Positions 1-7,174 of a stretch of DNA of 10,223 nt are shown piece after piece. A program made the translations under genes and the position numbers. The notes under the pieces were generated by a model. That model made no database searches. It was not told where the DNA came from and was given only the letters and a program-made list of their open reading frames with translations. The stretch is taken from positions 1 to 10,223 of the forward strand of contig JALFCJ010000252.1 of NCBI GenBank assembly GCA_022771185.1. The letters are read 5' to 3'. This DNA is from Spirochaetales bacterium. Its GTDB lineage: Bacteria > Spirochaetota > Spirochaetia > Sphaerochaetales > Sphaerochaetaceae. The first letter of the stretch is position 1, and every line of letters begins with the position of its first letter.

Positions 1-2
1 CG

Positions 3-107
3 GAATGGCTCCTCATGGCGCTTGCCGTAAACGTCAAGCATTATGCAAACAGACGCTACAATTACAATCTGGACGATCCGGATTGGTATGAGAAGAAACC
101 TGCCTGA
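3..107 (+). mobile_element. C-terminal end of a DDE transposase (IS1182-like), partial
   Basis: The frame starting at base 3 is open from the window edge to a TGA at 105-107 and encodes the last 34 residues of a protein. It begins EWLLMALAVNVKHYANRR and ends in a charged tail. A Trp-x-x-Met-Ala-Leu-Ala-x-Asn-x-Lys segment close to the C-terminus is typical of the final helix of IS1182/IS4/IS5-type DDE transposases. The catalytic domain lies to the left of the window, so the family assignment rests on a short stretch and IS1182 is a best guess. The element would end to the right of this gene, before the broken ATPase gene, which supports its being an insertion sequence rather than a cellular gene. 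It is read towards the ATPase gene, which is on the opposite strand. Confidence 0.5.
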
Positions 108-224
108 CAGGAACTGAAAGAACAGACACCATCAATAAGAAACAATTGAATGAAAGCCTCGAAGGAGGCCGGATGTTCATTGACATGAATCCGTTGGAAG
201 TTGACGTCGGACGTAAAAAACGCA

Positions 225-257
225 AGGCGGATGTGAGCTATTCGCTCACATCCGCCT
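225..257 (-). terminator. Perfect 14-bp stem-loop, probable terminator
   Basis: The arms at 225-238 and 244-257 are perfect reverse complements (aggcggatgtgagc on the left), separated by a 5-base loop. On the minus strand the stem is followed within a few bases by a run of six T (plus-strand A run at 215-220), as in an intrinsic terminator for the broken ATPase gene that stops at 273. On the plus strand it lies about 120 bases after the transposase stop and is followed only by three T, so it could also be a transcription barrier belonging to the IS end. Which transcript it serves is not decidable here. Confidence 0.6.
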
Positions 258-258
258 G

Positions 259-305
259 TTTGGGGCTTATGCTTACTCTTTAAATGGTTCGTGCAACAGC
301 CCCAA
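259..305. repeat. Short inverted repeat near the inferred IS/ATPase junction
   Basis: An 8-bp inverted repeat, ttggggct at 260-267 and agccccaa at 298-305, flanks the stop codon of the truncated ATPase frame. The second arm falls almost exactly where the protein stops resembling its family (about base 308), so it could be part of the IS terminus. With only one end of the element visible the terminal inverted repeat cannot be confirmed. Confidence 0.25.
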
Positions 306-759
306 CATATCTCCTGTGGCTTCATATATCGTTGTTAATGCTTTGGATAGTTTTATGCCATCAGGTAGACCGACATCTGGATACTCTTTCATCAGTTCTG
401 AAACTACACATTGATTGTAGTACTGGGCTATAGTCATATCGCCCTTATCTGTTGCAGCTCCATTCAAATCCAGTTTTATAACCGTATATTTGTTAATACC
501 ATATTCATAAGAAGGATCTTTTGAAATCTTAAGGTCTGAGAATAATTCATGGGAGTCAAGGTTTTTGGAGTAGTAGGCGGCTATCATATTGGCTGCCATG
601 GTCTTTCCAAAGCGGCGTGGACGGGAGACACATATAAAACTATCTTCCGAATTCAACTTCTTGTTTAAAATAGCAATAAGCAAAGACTTATCAACATAGT
701 TACTACTTTTTTTCAAATCTTAGAAATCTCTGAAAACCAGGGTTTACATATGTTCCCAT
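273..759 (-). pseudogene. AAA-ATPase-like / DUF1703 family protein, frameshifted and truncated
   Basis: This is the N-terminal part of the AAA-ATPase-like family (PF09820) that usually carries a C-terminal PD-(D/E)XK nuclease-like domain (PF08011) and is normally above 500 residues. The start at ATG 757-759 has a Shine-Dalgarno (GAGGAG, plus-strand 766-771) and reads MGTYVNPGF, the family's usual opening. That frame hits a stop at 703-705, just after a seven-A run (plus-strand T7, 707-713). Removing one A joins it in frame to SSNYVDKS and then SRPRRFGKT, the family's P-loop-like signature. The right-hand frame alone would have to begin at a TTG (714-716) with an in-frame stop two codons upstream and no plausible ribosome site. 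At the 3' end the family match stops near base 309 (YEATGD) and 11 unrelated residues lead to TAA at 273-275. The Walker B region and nuclease domain are therefore missing. The cause is probably the adjacent IS insertion; an internal deletion is the alternative. The frame is intact in between, so the damage may be recent. These genes are widespread in gut anaerobes and their role is not established. Confidence 0.8.
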
Positions 760-765
760 GTATTG

Positions 766-771
766 CTCCTC
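766..771 (-). promoter_or_regulatory. Ribosome binding site fixing the ATPase start at 759
   Basis: The minus strand reads GAGGAG, then six bases, then ATG at 759. This shows that the original start codon was this ATG and not the internal TTG at 716, and therefore that the frameshift between them is a real break in an older gene or a sequence error. Confidence 0.65.
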
Positions 772-856
772 AGAATAAATATAACACAATACAGCCAATA
801 ATGCAGATACTATCTATTATGCATCACGAATCAGAAAGCAGAGAGAAACATAAACG

Positions 857-1939
857 TCAGAACTCTAGTCTTAAAAGAACAGATAGAGTATCACGAGGGT
901 TATATCCCACATATTCTGAATACTCATCCATAGTATAGAGGACTGAGAGATCTATAACCCATAGCTTTAAGTCAGCTCCCAGTGACGGATAACCGCCTTT
1001 CAAGCCACACATGAGGCCAAGACCCTTTGTAAAGTTAAGCTTTAGCCCCATATTTGTATGGTAAAGGAAGTTTGCAAAGGTAGCATCCCTAGCAAAACCT
1101 ACAACATCACAGAAATCAAGGGAGGCTTTGACCCCAAACCATTTCCAAAATACTCTCTCCCATCCACTTCCTATATTAATAGTAAAATCAGACTCAAACT
1201 TTTCTGTGTCTCCTGTAATTATATCAATACTATCAGTACCGGTGCCCATATCTGAGAGAGCAAGTGCAAATGATAATCCGTTTTGAAGTCTTAGAGTAGT
1301 TCCAAGATCCATTGAGAAAGTAAAGTTGGTAAACTTCAAACCTATGGAACCACCCGATGAAGAAAATAGACCAACCAACTCTTCTATTCCTATAGGAATT
1401 GAATAGAAGAAAGCTGAAGTATGGGCAACTCCTCCTAATTCTATTCTCAAGTTGTCATTTATATCAAAACCATGGCCATATCCCAAGGATCCGGCAACCT
1501 TCATGAAAGGAATGAGACCTACACTTAAGCCCTCTCCTGAAGTATAGAGACCGGCAGAAGCATCAAAAGAAACCCCGAAGCCAAAAAGAACAAGAGACGA
1601 TGAAGCCTTGAGATCTAGAATAGGGATAGTTCCTGTAAGCTTTGAAAGGACTGCATTTATTGAATCAAAATCATCTCCCTTGATAGAAGAAAATGGAATT
1701 GTGATTATATCACTAAAGCTTCCCACACCCAGCTCCAATGAAGGAAGAACAAGGTTGAATTTATCATTGGAAAGGGCGGCTGGATTTGTATAAAAACCTT
1801 TGCCCACTCCCTTAAGGGACATACCGGAACTTCCCATTGCCCTATATTCTCTATCCAAGGGGCGATAGGAAGTAAAAGAGACAGCAAAAAGGGAGAACGA
1901 GAGGATAAATATTAATAGAAAAGTAAGAAAACGTTTCAT
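857..1939 (-). CDS. Secreted beta-barrel outer-membrane protein, UPF0164/TraF-like
   Basis: A 360-residue protein with a clear Sec signal peptide: MKRF, a hydrophobic stretch at residues 4-18, and a likely cut after Ala19. The mature part starts with a motif rich in small residues (MGSSGMSL, about 35-42) and TNPAALS (51-57), the hallmark of the spirochaetal UPF0164 and TraF_2/FadL-like barrel families. It continues as many alternating hydrophobic/polar strands rich in Gly, Ser and Phe, and ends in LRLEF; a terminal Phe is the usual signal for outer-membrane barrel insertion. The ATG overlaps the stop of the upstream lipoprotein gene (ATGA, 1936-1939), and GGGAG (plus-strand 1947-1951) sits 7 bases before it, so the two are translationally coupled. 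No enzyme motif is present. A role in small-molecule uptake or surface assembly is inferred from family resemblance only, and the protein could also be a structural porin. Confidence 0.75.
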   Translation of the reverse strand: MKRFLTFLLIFILSFSLFAVSFTSYRPLDREYRAMGSSGMSLKGVGKGFYTNPAALSNDKFNLVLPSLELGVGSFSDIITIPFSSIKGDDFDSINAVLSKLTGTIPILDLKASSSLVLFGFGVSFDASAGLYTSGEGLSVGLIPFMKVAGSLGYGHGFDINDNLRIELGGVAHTSAFFYSIPIGIEELVGLFSSSGGSIGLKFTNFTFSMDLGTTLRLQNGLSFALALSDMGTGTDSIDIITGDTEKFESDFTINIGSGWERVFWKWFGVKASLDFCDVVGFARDATFANFLYHTNMGLKLNFTKGLGLMCGLKGGYPSLGADLKLWVIDLSVLYTMDEYSEYVGYNPRDTLSVLLRLEF

Positions 1940-2853
1940 TTATTTTCTCCCATCAATTGACTCATAATATCAGAGACAGACATAAGTCCTATGTCTTTTC
2001 CGTAACTGTAGGATATGCTGTTATAAACTGCTATTGGAGAGAGGACAGATGAAACGACTCCGTCTACTATATTTAAGAGAGCCACTACACCTACCTTCTC
2101 AAGGTTCTCTTCAAGCTCTTTTTTATCAGCCGTTTTATCCAGATTAAATACATAATCGTTTAGTTCCTCAGAGGAAAGAAGCGATAAGGCTTCATTTACT
2201 GTTTTTTCCATACCTTCCAGTACACCACTGAAAAGGTTTATCATTAACTGACATTTTATATATTCCCCCCAGGTAGGATTAGATGAAGTGGAGAGAATAC
2301 TCAACAAAGGATCAAAAAGCCCTGAAATAAAATCATCACAATACTGGGAGATATTATCTCTTAGAGAATTGTAGTATTTGATTATTTCTTCTGTTTTTTC
2401 ATCTGCACTATCTACATCAAAAACTGGAAGAAAACCTACTATTCCATGGATTATTGTGGTTCTTCCACTATCAAGAAGAAAAACCGTATTATTCATTGCC
2501 TTAACCAACTCTTTATCTTCAATACTTGTTGATAGAAACTCTTTTATCTTCTCTTGGCTGAAGCATTTTGCGTTGAGGGTCTGGGCCATGGCCTCTGCTT
2601 CCTCTTTGCTCTGAGGATATAAAATCGAGCCATTAAAAGCCTCTGGTTTATCAATTGAAAAAGCAATGGAGCTATTTCTATCTCCAATAAAAGATCTGAC
2701 TACGTCGACTTTACCTTCTTTTTCTTCCGCTCCTCCTGTCTTTGGAGAGATCGTCATAGTTTTAGGTTCAACAACACCTGCCTTCTGCCATAAGTTTTCA
2801 GGAGAACATGATACAAGTAAAAACAAAGATAGAATAAACGCAAGAACTTTCAT
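1936..2853 (-). CDS. Predicted outer-membrane lipoprotein of unknown function
   Basis: The protein starts MKVLAFILSLFLLVSC: a short basic n-region, a hydrophobic core and an LVSC lipobox with the lipidated Cys at residue 16, followed by SPENLW. The mature 290 residues are mostly predicted helical and acidic, with Lys/Glu-rich stretches and no domain I recognise. I chose ATG 2851-2853. The frame can be extended to a TTG at 2889, but that adds 12 residues before an already complete lipoprotein signal and has no ribosome site. The ATG also lacks a good Shine-Dalgarno. The gene lies 44 bases after the asparaginase stop and overlaps the beta-barrel gene by ATGA, so a lipoprotein-barrel complex is a reasonable inference. 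Residue +2 after Cys is Ser, not Asp, consistent with outer-membrane sorting under the enterobacterial rule, which may not hold in spirochaetes. Confidence 0.75.
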   Translation of the reverse strand: MKVLAFILSLFLLVSCSPENLWQKAGVVEPKTMTISPKTGGAEEKEGKVDVVRSFIGDRNSSIAFSIDKPEAFNGSILYPQSKEEAEAMAQTLNAKCFSQEKIKEFLSTSIEDKELVKAMNNTVFLLDSGRTTIIHGIVGFLPVFDVDSADEKTEEIIKYYNSLRDNISQYCDDFISGLFDPLLSILSTSSNPTWGEYIKCQLMINLFSGVLEGMEKTVNEALSLLSSEELNDYVFNLDKTADKKELEENLEKVGVVALLNIVDGVVSSVLSPIAVYNSISYSYGKDIGLMSVSDIMSQLMGENK

Positions 2854-2860
2854 CAGAAAT

Positions 2861-2889
2861 AATTTATTACAAAGAAAAAACTTCGTCAA
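2861..2889 (-). promoter_or_regulatory. Possible promoter directly before the lipoprotein start
   Basis: On the minus strand TTGACG (2889-2884; 5 of 6 to the -35 consensus), a 17-base spacer, and TAAATT (2866-2861; 4 of 6 to the -10) precede the ATG at 2853. The predicted transcription start would fall within a few bases of the ATG, giving a nearly leaderless mRNA. This would fit the absence of a Shine-Dalgarno. The region is A/T-rich, so a chance match is quite possible. Confidence 0.25.
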
Positions 2890-2897
2890 AGTAAAAG

Positions 2898-3878
2898 TCA
2901 GTACTTATTGAAGTATTCTTTTATCTTCTCTATATCTCTTGTCCGAGTCAAAGCCAGTTGTAATAGGATACGGGCCTTAGTAGGTGCAAGGTTGTCGCCA
3001 ACAATAATATTCCCCCACTTATCGAAAGTAGAGTCAGGGACTATCATACCGTTTCCAATTCGTGAGGAACGCACAACAGGAATGGAGAGTTTCCCTATGA
3101 CTTCGTTATACTTTATGCTGTAGTTTCCATTTCCAGCACCTACTATTACAAGGCCATCGGCTTTCTCTGCGGCGGCGTAAACAAGATCTGGATCGGCATC
3201 TACATGGAAAATTAGTATTCCTACTTTAGGGAGAGTATCGATTCCATCGATAGAAAACTCACTCTTTGTAGTGTGTGGCTTAAGAGACATATTATACAAC
3301 AGCACATTTCTATCGAGGACATACCCCATCATTCCGAAGTCTCTGCCTCCGAAGGCTGTAACAGAAGTAGTACTGAGCTTCTGAAAGTCTCTTGCGGAAT
3401 ATATACTATCAGAGAAGACACACAACACTCCCATTCCTCTCGCCTTCTCGCTGGCGGCTACAGTAACTGCCTGATAAAAATTCATTGGACCGTCTGCACT
3501 TGTTGCAGTGCTGGGTCTCATGGCTCCTGTCACCACAACAGGCTTATCTGTCTTAATGACCAAATGTAAGAAATAAGCTGTCTCTTCCATAGTGTCTGTA
3601 CCATGAGTAATGACAAAACCATCTATGGTTTCATCTTTACTTAGAGTGTTGATAGTGTCTGCTAATCTAATCCAAAGAGACGATGTAATATCATCAGAGT
3701 TGATATTGGCAACCTGTACTTCATCAAGGTCTGCTATCTCCTCCAGTCCTCTGATACCTCTAGCTATCTCTTTTATGGTCAGTTTCCCTGGAACATAATC
3801 TGTAGCGTCTCCCGGTCTACCTTCACCAGCTATTGTTCCACCGGTGGCAAGTACTACGACTCTCTTTCTTCTCTCCAT
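2898..3878 (-). CDS. L-asparaginase, type II-like, without signal peptide
   Basis: Hydrolyses L-asparagine to aspartate and ammonia. All catalytic positions of the family are visible: the nucleophile Thr15 in ATGGTIAG, Tyr28 in TDYVPGK, Ser61 in NINSDD, the Thr94-Asp95 pair in THGTDTMEET, and Lys167 in ARDFQK. The GAMRPSTATSADGP segment (118-131) and a complete C-terminal domain follow. At 326 residues it matches a mature type II (AnsB-like) enzyme. The N-terminus (MERRKRVVVLATGG) goes straight into the first strand, so there is no export signal and the enzyme should be cytoplasmic, although the active-site sequence is closer to the periplasmic class. ATG 3878 has a strong AGGAGG (plus-strand 3884-3889) five bases upstream. 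The gene is separated from the upstream MATE gene by a terminator, so it has its own promoter or depends on read-through. The lipoprotein gene follows after 44 bases. Confidence 0.93.
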   Translation of the reverse strand: MERRKRVVVLATGGTIAGEGRPGDATDYVPGKLTIKEIARGIRGLEEIADLDEVQVANINSDDITSSLWIRLADTINTLSKDETIDGFVITHGTDTMEETAYFLHLVIKTDKPVVVTGAMRPSTATSADGPMNFYQAVTVAASEKARGMGVLCVFSDSIYSARDFQKLSTTSVTAFGGRDFGMMGYVLDRNVLLYNMSLKPHTTKSEFSIDGIDTLPKVGILIFHVDADPDLVYAAAEKADGLVIVGAGNGNYSIKYNEVIGKLSIPVVRSSRIGNGMIVPDSTFDKWGNIIVGDNLAPTKARILLQLALTRTRDIEKIKEYFNKY

Positions 3879-3920
3879 ACACTCCTCCTGAAGAAGGATA
3901 TAGCATAAAAGGAAACGGGT

Positions 3921-3958
3921 AAAGAAAAGGCTGCTTGAGAATAGTTCCCTAAACAGCC
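3921..3958 (-). terminator. Rho-independent terminator after the MATE gene
   Basis: On the minus strand, 14 bases after the MATE stop codon, a hairpin forms between GGCTGTTT-A-GGGAA (3958-3945) and TTCTC-AAGCAGCC (3940-3929 and adjoining bases). It has 13 pairs including two G-U, one bulged A and a 4-base loop (CTAT). It is followed at once by TTTTCTTT (3928-3921). Together these make a convincing intrinsic terminator that separates the MATE transcript from the asparaginase gene starting at 3878. Confidence 0.75.
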
Positions 3959-3972
3959 AAGTGTCAGAAAAA

Positions 3973-5280
3973 TCAGAGGCTCTTCATCCATTTACCTTTT
4001 CTAAAGACGATGAATCCGACAATTAGTCTGACCACTTCTTCCATAGAAAGAATCAGGTAGACAAGGTGTATAGGAAGATGGAGAAGACTAGATGAAATGA
4101 GAGCCAGAGGAACTCCCAAGCCCCAAGTGCCCATAATATCTATGGCGCCTGTGAGATCAGTGCGGCCTCCGGAACGGAGTATTCCTCCTGCAAGAATCAT
4201 GTTGCTTACTTTTACAGGAGCAACGAATGCATAGACAAGAAGAATCAGTGCTCCGATGCTCTTTACACTCTCTTCAACGTTGTAAATTGAGAGATAGAAT
4301 GATCTTGAGAGGATTATCAGGATAGAAATAATACCACTACCCAAGAGACCATAGACAATAAGTTTCTTCGAAGCCCAGACAGCATTGTCATACTCCTTGT
4401 TACCAAGCATTTTTCCAACCATAATGCCTGCAGCCTGTGAAACGCCTGTGAGAGTTCCGATCATAATATTCTGTATAGGATATGAAAGAACCATTGCAGC
4501 GGCTGCAGCTGTTCCTATGTGTCCATAGACTCCACCATACACATTCTCTCCCAAGCTCCACAAAAACTCACATACCATAATAGGAAGAAGAATCTTGAAG
4601 AAAGACTTGCCATACTCATTACTGCTCTTTCCTTCCACCTTTCTTGGCAACGTCTTATATCCCAATAGAAGTACTATGATAAATGCAACCAATTGTGAAA
4701 TGACAGTTGCCCAAGCTGCGCCTTCAGCACCTTTTTTGAGGATGAAAATAAACACATAGTTAAGAAGAGTATTCAAGACAACGGAGAAAAAGGTTGCATA
4801 CATGGGAAGCTTCGCCCTGTCACGGCATCTGAGGGATGCAGAAGCCATCAGCGTCACTGCCATAGGAATAAAAGTGAGAGATACAATTCTCAAATATGAT
4901 GCCGCCACTCCTATTGCCGTGGTGTCGGAAGAATAAAGCCCCATAATAAACTGAGGTAACAGTACAGATACCAAAAAGAATACAGCCGCTACCGATAAAG
5001 CGGAGATAAGCGAGAGTCGATATGCCTTGTACTCCCCTTCCTTATCTTTCTTTCCTACATACTGGCTAAGCATAATTGAAGCAGCTGTTACAACAGCATT
5101 GATGACTGTGGAGCATAGTCCTGTAAACTTTCCAGCAAAACCTATAGCTGCAATAGAAACACTTCCCAGCTGCCCCACCATTATCTGGTCTGCAATACTG
5201 AAGGATGACTGCAATAGGCACTGCAATGTTACAGGAATGGCTATAGAAAATAAATCATGACGAAACTGACGCTTGTCCAT
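3973..5280 (-). CDS. MATE family multidrug/toxin efflux protein
   Basis: A 435-residue inner-membrane protein with about 12 hydrophobic segments, the usual MATE length and topology. Family signatures are ADQIMVGQLG in the first helices (30-39), the Pro in AIPVTLQ (14-20), LNTLLNYVFIF (169-179), and GAEGAAWATVIS (184-195) at the end of the first six-helix bundle. The second bundle repeats the fold (for example QAAGIMVGKMLGN). MATE proteins export cationic or amphipathic compounds using Na+ or H+ gradients; the substrate cannot be inferred. It most resembles the NorM/DinF-like branch found in Firmicutes and spirochaetes. ATG 5280 has AGAGAGG (plus-strand 5287-5293) six bases upstream. The gene follows the LacI regulator by 51 bases on the same strand and ends in a strong terminator, so the two probably form one transcript. 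Confidence 0.92.
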   Translation of the reverse strand: MDKRQFRHDLFSIAIPVTLQCLLQSSFSIADQIMVGQLGSVSIAAIGFAGKFTGLCSTVINAVVTAASIMLSQYVGKKDKEGEYKAYRLSLISALSVAAVFFLVSVLLPQFIMGLYSSDTTAIGVAASYLRIVSLTFIPMAVTLMASASLRCRDRAKLPMYATFFSVVLNTLLNYVFIFILKKGAEGAAWATVISQLVAFIIVLLLGYKTLPRKVEGKSSNEYGKSFFKILLPIMVCEFLWSLGENVYGGVYGHIGTAAAAAMVLSYPIQNIMIGTLTGVSQAAGIMVGKMLGNKEYDNAVWASKKLIVYGLLGSGIISILIILSRSFYLSIYNVEESVKSIGALILLVYAFVAPVKVSNMILAGGILRSGGRTDLTGAIDIMGTWGLGVPLALISSSLLHLPIHLVYLILSMEEVVRLIVGFIVFRKGKWMKSL

Positions 5281-5331
5281 AATTAACCTCTCTGGACAAA
5301 TAGTATCCTCAAATAATTAAAATAGCAAAGG

Positions 5332-6333
5332 TTAATCGCATAACCTACTTACTGTAAGACCTTCTTTCAAACTAACGTCAACAACCTTCACCTTATTCTT
5401 CATTTCGTTTCGTCTAAATTCCTCAAGGCTTTCTACAGCATAATAGGCTCTTTGTATGTGGTTTTGGCTTATAGTCGTAAGATTAAACAACTGGGCATCC
5501 ATACTGCCGTCAAAGCCGATGAGAGAAATATCTTGAGGAATTCTTTTTCCCTCCGCCTCCATAAAGGCCATGAAATCTAAGGCATAGAAATCAGAGATTG
5601 CAAAGACAGATGAGAAAGAGAGGATATAGTCCATCTTTTCTCTATAGAGTTTCCATCTGTCCTCTTTGTCTATAGGGATCATCAGCTCTTCTCCCTTCCC
5701 CACCTTCTCTATTACTCCATTGCATCTGTCTTCATCCATTCTCCAGTGATTGTCTGTAATGCAGAGTACACTTCTATGCCCCATGTCATATAAGTACTCA
5801 CCGGCTAGTAGTCCACCCTTTCTATTATCTACGGTAAGCATCGCTATTTCTTCATCATCCATCTCGCACAATCCGTCATACACTACAAACGGAATACGGC
5901 TCTCACGCCTGAGGGAAGCATAATCGCTGTCACAAAAACCTATCAAAACCAATGCGTCCATATTCCACATAGAAGCATAAGTAGGGACTTCCGTTATATC
6001 TTTCGTAATCTTAACCATCATAAATAGGCCCTTCTCTTCCAAGGCCTTGGAAAGTGCATTTAGGGAAGCAGAGACAAAGCCATCCTCCAACACATGTCCA
6101 TGATACTTTTCATGATCGTTAATAATTACGGCTACAATCCTCGAATCATTTCTTCCCAATAAGAGAGCCGCCATAGATGGAATATAATTTCTTCTTTCTA
6201 TACATGCCTCCACCTTCTCGATGGTGCTTTTGGAGACTTTATTCTTCTTTCCATGTAAGACATTTGAAACTGTGGCGGTGCTTATTCCCAGCTCCTCTGC
6301 AATATCTTTAATAGTAATGCGATTCTCTTCCAT
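5332..6333 (-). CDS. LacI family transcriptional regulator
   Basis: A 333-residue repressor-type protein from the chosen ATG. Residues 6-27 (ITIKDIAEELGISTATVSNVLHG in outline) form the LacI helix-turn-helix, followed by the third helix and a hinge (YIPSMAALLLG). A periplasmic-binding-protein-like effector domain comes next, with the typical LTVDNRKGGLLAGEYLYDMGHR at the first crossover and SLIGFDGS in the second lobe. Family members bind a small ligand, often a sugar or nucleoside, and release palindromic operators. ATG 6331-6333 gives the normal family N-terminus. A GTG at 6348 would add VHNRS without a better ribosome site. It is transcribed divergently from the cutC-M81 pair across about 97 bases and is followed by the MATE gene, so both are candidate targets in addition to autoregulation. 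The ligand is unknown. Confidence 0.93.
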   Translation of the reverse strand: MEENRITIKDIAEELGISTATVSNVLHGKKNKVSKSTIEKVEACIERRNYIPSMAALLLGRNDSRIVAVIINDHEKYHGHVLEDGFVSASLNALSKALEEKGLFMMVKITKDITEVPTYASMWNMDALVLIGFCDSDYASLRRESRIPFVVYDGLCEMDDEEIAMLTVDNRKGGLLAGEYLYDMGHRSVLCITDNHWRMDEDRCNGVIEKVGKGEELMIPIDKEDRWKLYREKMDYILSFSSVFAISDFYALDFMAFMEAEGKRIPQDISLIGFDGSMDAQLFNLTTISQNHIQRAYYAVESLEEFRRNEMKNKVKVVDVSLKEGLTVSRLCD

Positions 6334-6360
6334 ACTTCGATTATGCACGAGAAATCTGTT

Positions 6361-6390
6361 TTTGTAAGTTAGTTAATTTTATTACTTCAA
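6361..6390 (-). promoter_or_regulatory. Candidate promoter for the LacI-family gene, with possible operator
   Basis: On the minus strand TTGAAG (6390-6385), an 18-base spacer and TACAAA (6366-6361) match the sigma-70 boxes at 4 of 6 positions each. The start would lie about 20 bases before the ATG at 6333. An imperfect 22-bp palindrome, AAGT...ACTT at 6366-6387 (7 of 11 positions paired), lies across the spacer and could be an operator. It lacks the central CG common in LacI-family sites, so this is weak. No clear plus-strand promoter for the CutC gene is visible in the same A/T-rich interval. Confidence 0.3.
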
Positions 6391-6419
6391 TTCTTTCTTT
6401 TCTAAGTTTAAGCTGAAAG

Positions 6420-6425
6420 AGGAGG
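6420..6425 (+). promoter_or_regulatory. Strong ribosome binding site for the CutC-family gene
   Basis: AGGAGG five bases before ATG 6431 is a full-consensus Shine-Dalgarno. It fixes the start of the CutC gene and suggests efficient translation of the first gene in the operon. Confidence 0.8.
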
Positions 6426-6430
6426 AGTAT

Positions 6431-7174
6431 ATGAAAGACAACACAATAATAGAAATATGCCTTGAGGATGTTGAAAGCGTAATCAGGGCCGAAAAGGGAG
6501 GAGCTGATCGAGTCGAATTATGTGCAGACCTTTTTGAAGGAGGCACAACTCCATCTCTGGGAACATTCATTACTGCCAGGCGTCACTCGACAATTACCAT
6601 CAATACAATGATCAGGCCACGAGGTGGAGACTTCTGCTACTCGGATGTTGAATTTGAAGCAATGCTTGAGGATGTGAAGGCATTCAAGGAACATGGAGCT
6701 GACGGCATAGTATTCGGCATTCTTAACATTGACGGCACAATAGACAAAGAAAGATCTAGAAAAATAATAGAAGCAGCCAGGCCTCTACCTGTTACATTCC
6801 ATAGAGCCTTCGATATGTCAAAAGACTTATTCCAGTCTCTTGAAGACTTAATAGATTTGGGCGTAGATAGAATTCTTACAAGCGGGGGAGAACCTACAGT
6901 AATGGAAGGTATCATGAACCTCGAGAAACTTGTAGAGAAAGCTGGAGACAGAATCATCATAATGCCAGGCTGCGGTATTACTGAGAGTAACTTTTCTTAC
7001 CTCAAAGATAGAGTTAAGGCAAAAGAGTATCACGTATACCTGCCAAAAGAAGAGGTGTCTAAAATGGAGTGGAGACCTGGCCACATCTATATGGGTGGAA
7101 TGCTACGCCAGCCTGAGTTCCAAATCGTCCATACGTCGGAAGAAAGAGTGAAGACTATAGTGGAGAAAAAGTAA
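6431..7174 (+). CDS. cutC: CutC-family protein (PF03932 TIM barrel)
   Basis: A 247-residue single-domain TIM-barrel protein, the normal family length. It carries all the CutC landmarks: EICLED (8-13), GGADRVELC (23-31), EGGTTPSLG (36-44), MIRPRGGDFCYSD (60-72), DGIVFGILNIDGTID (91-105), TFHRAFD (122-128), RILTSGG, MPGCGI and a late KEYHVY segment. The conserved Arg, Asp and His residues of these motifs line the barrel mouth and look like an active site. The family was named for copper homeostasis from E. coli, a role that has been disputed. Nothing here points to copper: no metal exporter, chaperone or sensor is adjacent. It is unrelated to the choline TMA-lyase also called CutC. The stop overlaps the M81 start (TAATG), so the two proteins are made together and probably act on one pathway. 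Likely cytoplasmic. Confidence 0.93.
   Translation: MKDNTIIEICLEDVESVIRAEKGGADRVELCADLFEGGTTPSLGTFITARRHSTITINTMIRPRGGDFCYSDVEFEAMLEDVKAFKEHGADGIVFGILNIDGTIDKERSRKIIEAARPLPVTFHRAFDMSKDLFQSLEDLIDLGVDRILTSGGEPTVMEGIMNLEKLVEKAGDRIIIMPGCGITESNFSYLKDRVKAKEYHVYLPKEEVSKMEWRPGHIYMGGMLRQPEFQIVHTSEERVKTIVEKK

Noticed and set aside
62..325. An 87-residue minus-strand open frame across the IS end
   Set aside because: It spans the transposase tail, hairpin and junction, has no family likeness and no ribosome site; it is a chance frame.
775..840. AT-rich palindromic bits (atgcat, AGAT-AGT-ATCT) between the barrel and ATPase genes
   Set aside because: The possible hairpin is short, A/T-only and has no proper T tract, so I do not call a terminator or operator there.
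2854..2889. N-terminal extension of the lipoprotein to TTG 2889
   Set aside because: The ATG at 2853 already begins a complete lipoprotein signal peptide, and the extension has no Shine-Dalgarno.
6334..6348. GTG 6348 as start of the LacI gene
   Set aside because: It adds five residues not expected before the helix-turn-helix and has no better ribosome site than ATG 6333.
6431..7174. Choline TMA-lyase CutC or a copper-resistance locus
   Set aside because: The protein is the 247-residue PF03932 barrel, not the large glycyl-radical enzyme, and no copper genes are adjacent.
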